From Argyresthia goedartella (lineage: Eukaryota; Arthropoda; Insecta; Lepidoptera; Argyresthiidae), in NCBI GenBank assembly GCA_949825045.1, contig OX463806.1, forward strand, positions 39,456,208-39,520,207: a DNA stretch of 64,000 nt. The letters are read 5' to 3'. The notes beneath the pieces were generated by a model. The model was given only the letters and a program-made list of their open reading frames with translations. It did not search any database and had not been told where the DNA came from. Shown here in pieces: positions 56,448-64,000 of this stretch. Positions within the stretch are counted from its first letter, which is position 1. Every line of letters begins with the position of its first letter. The position numbers were made by a program, and so were the translations under genes.

Positions 56448-56732
56448 CCTTGGAGAAAAAAAAAATAACACAGACTAAGGTTTGTCAATCTTTAAACCGA
56501 TATCAAACACAGTAGAGTTTTTCTTAACAAATCTCACTTTTAGCATTCCGTAGGTAATTGAAAGGGATAAGATTCTCATTAGTGAGTCTGTCGGTCTGCC
56601 TGTTTTGTGCTTAGACAGTCATCGTTCGCTTGCTGCTGCTTGAAACGTCCACCTCCTCACGCAGTAGGGGAGGGCAGCTCCTCCATCACTAAGGTGTCTC
56701 GTTCTCTAAGGGGGGAGGTACCTATAGTTTAC

Positions 56733-56882
56733 CTGTTAGCGAAGGTGTTCCGCTGCGCGATGAGCAAAAGCAGCTTGTTGAGGTGCAGGCGCAGCGCGTC
56801 ACGTCGCCTGCGCCTGCGCATGTTCTCCTGCTTGCGATCCACCGCCTCGCGCAGTAGCGGGACCAGTTCCTCCATCAGGTCT
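56733..56882 (-). CDS. fry: Furry (fry) exon B
   Basis: 150 bp, acceptor CCTCAG and donor GTAAAC. It reads [20 protein letters not shown], then [20 protein letters not shown] and IAQRNTFA. The Arg run after KQEN is characteristic of the Furry N-terminal region. One base completes the lysine codon begun in exon A and two bases are left for exon C. Confidence 0.88.
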
Positions 56883-57398
56883 CTGAGGGGAGAAGGGGCA
56901 AGGGGCAAGGGGGAAGCGGGAGACAAATTAGCACTCAAAACACCGACGCCGTCACAATTAAACAAATTTAAAAACGAGTTTGCAAATAGCACCTAAAAAG
57001 TATGTAGATAAGAGCTCGGATTTCAAGCTATGAGTTGAGCACGTAGGAACAGAGCTGTGAGTCAATCTTCCTTTCCTATTCCAAGCGATACAAGAAGAAA
57101 GAGATTGACACATATATCTGTCGCTCAATTATCATGTCGTGCACTAACCGTGTTTCTACAAAAAATGTTTCGCATAGTTTAACCTCGAAACAAACGTCAA
57201 ATCCTTTACATTTTTGTCTTTAAACAAGTGTTGAACAAGAGTTTTTTTTTGTGGTAAGACTTTTAAACGCGGACAACCTAGAAGAATATTAGCAAATGAC
57301 TTAAAAAAGTAACATAAAAATGTAGATATAGGCTTGCGTTACCCACAGTTAACGGGTTGATCTTGTATTTTGCAAAAAAGTATAAAGTAAAAACTCAC

Positions 57399-57569
57399 TT
57401 CAACGCATCAGTATTGATGCTGCCCATCGCCGCAATGGCTGCGTCGCGCACCTCGCTGACCTCGCAGCGTGCGAGCGGGACAGCCAGCTTGTGCAGCGAG
57501 GCTGGCGACGCCTGAGCACCGCGCGCCTCGCCGCCGCGCAGCTCCCCGGACAGGGAGTCGGGGGAGGAA
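57399..57569 (-). CDS. fry: Furry (fry) exon A, most upstream in the window
   Basis: 171 bp, acceptor CCGTAG and donor GTGAGT. It reads [20 protein letters not shown], then [20 protein letters not shown] and [17 protein letters not shown]. The segment VPLxRCExxxVRDAAxxAxG is the Furry sequence that precedes DLMEELV. A preceding base belongs to a codon started in an exon not found in the window. The upstream exons must lie beyond 64000 or be too short to recognise. Confidence 0.85.
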
Positions 57570-57730
57570 CTACGGGGAAGAGGGGCGGTTGAGACGGGGG
57601 TTTGATGACCCGCTCTTGGTGGGCGTTTATAAAATTGCTACAATTAAATCGCACGACCCTGAGAATGAATGACAAAGCTATCATCCCTCTTATAACTCGA
57701 ATAGATCGAAAATAGTAGAATTTGGCACTC

Positions 57731-57927
57731 AGAGCCAGATTACACTATGTCGGACCGGCAGTTTGGCAATTTTGCTGGATTCGACTTCCATATTGGCATA
57801 TGTATTTCAATAGCGCTGATCAAAATAGGCGACCCGATTAAACTGTCGGATCCGACACTTTGGTATGCATCTTACACCTTTCCGGATCCGGTAAAACTGT
57901 CGGTACGACATAGTGTGAACAGGCTCT
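57731..57927. repeat. 197-bp MITE
   Basis: Inverted ends of about 34 bp: AGAGCCAGATTACACTATGT, and from the right AGAGCCTGTTCACACTATGT, both continuing CGGACCGGCAGTTT-like. There is no ORF. In the intron upstream of exon A. Confidence 0.8.
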
Positions 57928-60766
57928 AACTGTGTTGAACAAAAAAGCTATTTGTCCCTTACTTTCAGGATCGTACGATTTGATCGTAGATACTTTAAAA
58001 ACGCCCAATATCTGAGCCGGTATATCGTGACTTCATTACGGCACTACGGTTGAACCATTCTCGCGAGGTGAACAGATATTGTGACGTAGTAAGTGGAAAG
58101 TCTTGGTAGATCTCACCACAGTTTATATCATACGGCCGGCCAGTTGCACAACCTGTCGGTACCAACTTTTATTATAGTGCTGAAAATTACAGTAAGGCCC
58201 GGGTGCATCAATGCGAACTCGAAAGTTTTACTAACACCCATAGTCTTGACGGCTCTGTCACTTAGGGATATTTCAGAACCAGTGTTTAAGTTAAACTTTA
58301 ATTGAGCAGCTGTTTGTGCATTCAGCAGTGCATATTATTCTGTGGATCACACTACCAAGTACTATTTATGTGAGTTCAATCAACACCTTTTTAGATGTGT
58401 CGTAGATGAAGGTAGTAATGTTGTGAAAATTACACATTTTAATTTAGGTTTGACATCTTCAAGCTAACACTATGTCTTTGTGCAGTTATTACCGCTTGAA
58501 CATGTCAGATACATACAGAGTTAACAAAAGTAACAGTGAGAAAAATGTCCGCACCCGTTTTTTTAAACAGATTTAGGTCATAGTAAATGTAAATCAGTAT
58601 TAAATAGTTGATTTAAAGAAATTTCATGACCAGCATTGTTCGATATTGGCAAATGATAATCTGACATTATCCGAAAAATGCGTTTATGTGAATATTTGAG
58701 CCGTATCTGTGTAGCAGATGCACAGTGTTTTCACGTCAGTGAAAATTAGACAAAAACAGCATGATGTTAGATAGTACTATAGCAAATTATAATCGACAAA
58801 ACAAATACGAAGAAGCTTCGAAGCGAACAGCAGCCACAATCCCAGTGAGCATAAGTCATAAAACAAACAACTGTAATGGAGATGATAAAACGACAACAAT
58901 GACAAAAATTTCTAAGGCCGATTTGACAAAAAAGGCAAGCATCATCATTAATATTATAACCTCAGATTTGACATTAAGCATGACGAGACTACCATAAAAA
59001 TACTACCTAATGCTAATATTACTGCTAATCTATTTGTTAATTTAATTTATTCTACCATAACATTTAGACACAATGTAGTAAATTGGTTCAGTGCATTGAG
59101 AAATGTTGTGTGCATGGAGTAGATCCCTGGGTGTATGATTACCGTGGCAGAAAGGTCAAACTGCCCTGTCTCAGGAAAATGGTTAAAAAGAAAGATATTG
59201 TCCAATTACTACACAAGTACACCTTTCTATTGCTCCCTTTCAGACAGTAATATTGTAAACATAATATAGGAATACACAGTTGTAAGCCATGATGACATTT
59301 AGAAAAGATCAATGTGGACAATCCAACCAAGCAGGCAAACATTATCACTAACTAGATGAACATTTCCCTGGGTTCTGTATGTCCAGATCGCTTCGGACAC
59401 ATTACTGATTTAAACACATGTCGATGTCTCTACGGTATTTGGCGTAACTACGGTAAAATACCGTCTTCAATATTAATAGCTTTAAAGCCATCTGATATAC
59501 ACAAATGACACCATAGAACCACCACAAATATAAGTCCATAAGTAAAGGTAAATATGAATGCCCACAACATAAGTCACGATATTGAGACGGTTACGTAAAA
59601 TAAAATATGTATGACCCAACTGCGTTCTTACGTCGCACGTGCCGACTCTAGCCACTAACAAATAGACGCCTGGATGCACAACTGCCAACTCAGAGTAACT
59701 GTCAATCAAAGTCATGATGTCGCTGTCTTTCGTTATGGGCTTGTTACACAATGCACAGTGCGAGCTGCTGACGTTACAGTTGACAGCTACTGCACAATAA
59801 CAGTAGAGATAGACTACGATGGAGGGGGTTATTTAGGTTGACTCTAGATTTGAACCGTCTGTCACAAGACAGTATCCGGTCCCACTAAACGGTGCACTTC
59901 ACTGCAGTAAGGTCCTTCTCCCATTACGATACACATAGGCAACGTGAGTCTTGAAGAATCTCACATACCTATATTTGAATGTACGATACCGGTAGCATAG
60001 TGTCCGAGCCTCCATACACATGTATGGGAGATACTTCATCGCAACTAGTCTCCGAGAGTCTCGTGAAATCTCGTCGCCTATGCGTTTCTTAATGGGCAGG
60101 GCATTCGAAGGGCCTAACTGAGCAGATCGGCTCGCATGTCAGGTCGCACTGTGTAACCAGCCGTTTAGTGACCTCATACGTGATCGAATCAATCTGTGCG
60201 AATGGCCAAGACAGACACAAGATGTAACACACATGAATATAAAGTGGCGGTTACCCCAAAAAGGAGTCCGGACACGCCGCGAGGAAGAGCGCACTGTCCG
60301 GACAAAACAAATGCAGTGAGTGTGCGGCTACTCGCCTACATTCGGGTATATTGTGTGGGAGGGACGAAGGTAGATAAATTACACAGACAACCGCTTCCTA
60401 CGTATACGTGACATTATACTGAGTGACAGGACACGGTAGGTCATTGAAAAATAATTGTCGTACCACGTCAAGACTTCGGATTTTGGTAACATTATTTTTA
60501 ATGAAATAAATAATGAAATATTATTTAAATATCTATTGTGATTTTTAATATTTATTTACAAGATGTACATTTTATTATTATTATTTATTTAACAACACGT
60601 GTATTTTATAGGCAAATAAAATTTTGTGATAATAACAAGCAACCTCCTTAAAACAAACCTGATAAACATATTGGCATCGATTTTGGAGTCAAGTAACTAA
60701 TATAAAATGGACAGTAATAAAACATATGATATACTTTTTTTTTATTTGTGCTATGTGAGGACAGTA
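57928..60766. other. no gene recognised
   Basis: AT-rich intronic or intergenic sequence. The open frames at 58761-58997 (plus) and 59482-59751 (minus) have no recognisable domain or splice context and were not called. Confidence 0.45.
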
Positions 60767-60950
60767 CTTAAAGGTGTAACATAACTGTCCGCAACAGGTG
60801 ACGACGTGTCGCGTGAGTTTGTGAGAGCATAGTAGGCGGCACCTACCGCTGTCTTGCTCACTCGCTAGGTAACTATGGGCGCTGTCTCGCTCTCACACTC
60901 TCGCGACAGGTCGTCTGCAGTTGCGGACGGCTACAATCTCGCACCTTAAG
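60767..60950. repeat. 184-bp MITE
   Basis: Inverted ends CTTAAAGGTGTAACATAACT and, from the right, CTTAAGGTGCGAGATTGTAG, both followed by GTCCGCAAC. Then GACGACCTGTCGCG-type arms are inside. A foldback structure without ORF. Confidence 0.75.
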
Positions 60951-61156
60951 ACTATAAACGTCATTGCCAAAGCCATAAACTAGAAACAAAACCATTGCAC
61001 AGTGAAACCACCGTTGCCGACGTTGTATCTAAACTTTAATAGAGAAGCTTCCTTCAATATATTAATCACATTTAGTAATATTTTGAGACATAAAAACATA
61101 AAATGTACTGATAATGTACTGATATACTGATAATGATATTCAACAAAAATATGGAT

Positions 61157-61455
61157 TTTATCTACACACTTATCATAAACCCTCTTTACTTCGTCCAAAA
61201 ACCGCACGTTACGACCAGCATAATGATATAGTACCTGGTAAAAACTCTTTTGACCACAGTATCAATATTTCGACATATTATGATATTCAAATTTCGAACG
61301 CCGACGCCCGCCTGCGTGCCACCCCTAGTTTGTCTGTGAAGTAGGTACTACTGAACAAGCTAAACAAGCGCAGAGCATATGATCAATGCCACAATGCCGG
61401 TGGAACATGTGGTTTCTGAACACATCTAAGAGCGCTTATGATATGTGTGTATATA
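61157..61455 (+). repeat. MITE family 2, copy C
   Basis: Same order as copy A (TTTATCTACACAC, then CCGCACGTTACGACCAGC, ACGCCCGCCTGCGTGCC and TTATGATATGTGTGTATA). The right end is altered to ATATACATAG, so the inverted repeat is imperfect. Confidence 0.8.
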
Positions 61456-61511
61456 CATAGTTTATATAAACTAGTGTATGCCACTTTACATTATAAGGCA
61501 TTAAAACATTC

Positions 61512-61861
61512 ACAGACAAACTAGGGGCAGCACGCAGGCGGGCGTCGGCGTTCGAAATTTGAATGTCATCATATGTCGAAATATTGATACATTATGACCA
61601 TTCAGATAAGAAATAATAATAATACCTTGGACACTATTTACACACATTGATCTAGCCCCAAACTGGGATTCCCTGTATCTTGGGTACTAGATAAGGATAC
61701 ACATACTTATATAGATAAATATTATACTTTGAATAAATAAACAACCATGACTAGGGTACAAACAAATGAGTTTTTACCAAGTAGTATATCATTATGCTGG
61801 TCGTAACGTGCAGTTTTTGGACGCAGTAAAGAGGGTTTATGATACGTGTGTAGATAAAGTA
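61512..61861 (-). repeat. MITE family 2, copy D, interrupted by SINE
   Basis: Minus orientation and left-truncated. The intact TIR is at the right end (GATACGTGTGTAGATAAA). A 5'-truncated SINE is inserted at 61615-61763 with AAAT on both sides (61611-61614 and 61764-61767). Comparison with copy A shows that the MITE reads on across the empty site. Confidence 0.85.
61615..61763 (-). mobile_element. tRNA-derived SINE, 5'-truncated
   Basis: Matches the body and tail of the SINE at 4523-4801 (GGGGCTAGATCAATGTGTG, then TCTATATAAGTATGTGTATC). It lacks the tRNA-like head with A and B boxes and ends in (ATT)n. It is inserted in MITE copy D with a 4-bp duplication. Confidence 0.8.
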
Positions 61862-62185
61862 CAGATGTAGTGAATAATCCTTTCCTTTCGTATTTTCTCG
61901 GAAATGTTCGTTTTTGTCTTACTACTTCATCGCACTCAGTACCCATCGAGACAACGTAGGGAACGGTCGCATTGCAAGAGGGAGTATCTATATAGAGTAG
62001 TTAATACCACAGAAATATTTTGTTGATATTTATGTTAGATTTTGTGATAAACTTCATGGACTCGTGAATTAATGCAGGCCACCTATATTTATTTATTTTT
62101 GACTTTACATTTCACTCTTGTCTGTCATTTTTGTAAATAATAAACATTGATTTTATTCGATCCACATTAACAATTTATAACAGAC

Positions 62186-63604
62186 ATGCCGAAAGCACTA
62201 AGGAAACGTTTAGATCGGCAAGCCTGCGAAGTTATTTTCAATATTTATTTATATTTCTTAACTGAAAATGATAAATTCAAACATACCAACTATACTGCTT
62301 ACTTTTGTAAAGTCCAAAAACGAGTTTCGGAGGCCAGTGGAATTTCTTAACGAACAGTAAATAAAATATTGCAAAAAGAATACATAAATAAATCCACCTC
62401 CAATAGTCCGAAGTCGGCAAAGTTGGGTAGACTAAATAAATTATTTTGTCTAGGTATTGACGATTTTGACTACAACGTTATACGCCGATTAGTGTATAAT
62501 TTCCATTTGATATACAAACAAGTACCTAAAATTAAAGCCCTGAAGTCCAAGTTATCCGAAGCCATAAATTTTAAGGGATGTGACTTTACGCTAAGAAAAA
62601 TTCTTAGAAAAATGGGATTTCGGTATAAAAATGTTGAAAACAACAGAAAATTACTTATCGAGAAAGATGATTTTCGTTTAAAAAGAGTAAAGTTTTTAGC
62701 CGCGATAAAAAAGTACAGATTGCAAGGGAGAGAGATTGTTTATATGGATGAAACATACATCCATACCTCACATTTGGCAGGTAAAAGCTGGGCTGACTCG
62801 TCAGAAAACGGAGTGAAACAGTGAATTTCTAAAGGACAACGTCTTATAATAGTGCACGCTGGTAGTAGAAAGGGGTTTATACCTGGGGCATTGTTAATGT
62901 ATCAGTCTACTGATAAAACAGGTGACTATCACAACGCGATAAACAATGAAAACTATGAAAAATGGCTTCGTAATCAACTCATTCCAAACTTAGCTCCACA
63001 TTCGGTACTAGTAGTAGATAACGCTGCATATCATAATAAGTACGTAGAAAAACCTCCAAATTCAAATACCAGGAAGCAAGACATGATTGATTGGCTATCC
63101 AAACATAACGTTCCGATTGATCCGTCATTAACAAAACTTGAAATATATGAAATTATTAGCAAGTACAAACAAGACTTTGTAGAATACTCTATAGATAAAC
63201 TTATGAATGAATATGGACACAGCGTACTAAGATTGCCACCATATCATCCTGATTTCAATCCGATTGAAAACATATGGTCTCAAATAAAGGGATACGTATC
63301 CAAAAGAAACAACAGTATGAATATGACTACTGTGAAACAATTGGTACAGGAAAAGGTTAATACGATTGCTTCCGATGTTTGGGCCAAAGTATGTGACCAC
63401 GCCATCAAATGCGAAAACGAGTACCGAAAACACGAACCTGAGTTGGAAAATTATATGGCTAGTTTTGTAATCACCGTTCATGAAAACTCTGACGATGATA
63501 CACCAGAAAATAGTTCTGATTCTAACTGTGATATGGGAGTTGGAAGTATTGTTTTGCATCACACTGTCCACCCCGCTCCTCCTCCTCTTATCCCGCTGTC
63601 ATAA
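62186..63604 (+). pseudogene. long-spacer Tc1/mariner transposase, single frame with two stops
   Basis: From ATG 62186 (MPKALRKRLDRQACEVIFNI) one reading frame runs 472 codons to 63604, broken only by TAA 62348-62350 and TGA 62822-62824. The N-terminal HTH is RVSEASGIS, then RTVNKIL. The catalytic domain has VYMDETYIHTSH (first D), HSVLVVDNAAYHNKYV (second D) and PPYHPDFNPIENIW (E). 82 residues are counted between the second D and the E, far more than the 34-41 of most Tc1/mariner families. The C-terminus is acidic and Ser-rich (ENSDDDTPENSSDS). The ends of the element were not found. Confidence 0.85.
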
Positions 63605-64000
63605 TCGAAGTCGTTCATCCAATCAGAAAATCATATTTATTTATATTAATTTCTCTGCTGGTTTGTTTTGTTTTTGAGGTGTCTTTTTTGTTATGTCATA
63701 GTATTTTTAATTAATTACAAAAATTTATTGTTATAAAAAAGGTCTGCAAAATCCTACTGTAGTTTTGACTTATAGTTAGACTTTTGGGGTTCCAATCCTT
63801 ATAGAATCATTAGATCATCCCAACCGGAATTTGGTTTTTATCAGTGCGTTTTATTGAAATAAAACGTCCTCAGTAACTAGTTATATTTTTGTTTACCTAA
63901 CGAATTCTTTATATTAATGAATCGTGGTGGTTTTAACATCTCAGTGTAATATACGTCAAACGGGCAATTTGACATTTGACATTGATAAATAAAGTATGCG
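63605..64000. other. no gene recognised
   Basis: AT-rich sequence after the transposase. The expected terminal repeat was not identified, so the element may extend past the window. Confidence 0.4.

Noticed and set aside
58761..58997. A Lys/Thr/Ile-rich open frame
   Set aside because: 78 codons with AT-biased composition and no homology seen. It could be chance.
59425..59470. A small palindrome resembling the ends of MITE family 1
   Set aside because: Only about 12 bp per arm and none of the family's central sequence, so it was not counted as a fourth copy.

Overview
This is eukaryotic genomic DNA, most likely from a moth or butterfly. The order is an inference from the repeat content: a tRNA-derived SINE, CR1/Jockey-like and RTE LINEs, BEL and gypsy elements, many MITEs, and ends of the GGGTTCCGTACC type. 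The window holds one recognisable host gene, and almost everything else is transposable-element sequence.

Host gene. Six exons on the minus strand (57569 down to 45653) encode consecutive segments of Furry (fry), the large HEAT/ARM-repeat protein of the NDR/Tricornered kinase pathway. All six have AG/GT borders and their phases join without a break (903 coding bases). The first and last exons of the gene lie outside the window. No further exon was found left of 45653, so the next intron appears to run at least 45 kb and contains the TE cluster.

Layout. 1-4330: a MITE, a decayed MULE with 129-bp TIRs, and a 567-bp TIR element. 4331-6540: a truncated minus-strand LINE carrying a SINE. 6590-7549: an LTR-like piece with a promoter and tandem repeats. 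7550-25320: a decayed gypsy element that has received two independent insertions: (a) a ~3.25-kb non-autonomous LTR element with identical 131-bp LTRs and GACG duplications, and (b) a near full-length LINE, itself split by a Tc1/mariner element with 739-bp TIRs and an intact DD41D transposase. 26990-29165: an RTE LINE on the minus strand. 29400-36779: two BEL/Pao pieces head to head, with a LINE 3' end at the junction. 36778-43258: Tc1/mariner-like pieces of a long-spacer type (82 residues between the last two acidic residues), one of them interrupted by a PIF/Harbinger element with a spliced transposase and a divergent Myb/SANT-like gene. 43259-58000: fry exons, with introns carrying MITEs, a second copy of the LINE 3' end, RTE tails and a Tc1 DD34E element. 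58000-64000: MITEs, a truncated SINE and a third long-spacer transposase gene with only two stop codons.

How it fits together. Only fry is a cellular gene. The TE genes form insertion layers whose relative order can be read from target duplications and interrupted frames: gypsy first, then the LTR element and the LINE, then the mariner inside the LINE. The youngest-looking parts are the mariner (intact ORF, nearly identical TIRs) and the non-autonomous LTR element (LTRs identical by eye). No bacterial operon, CRISPR array, rRNA or free-standing tRNA gene was seen.
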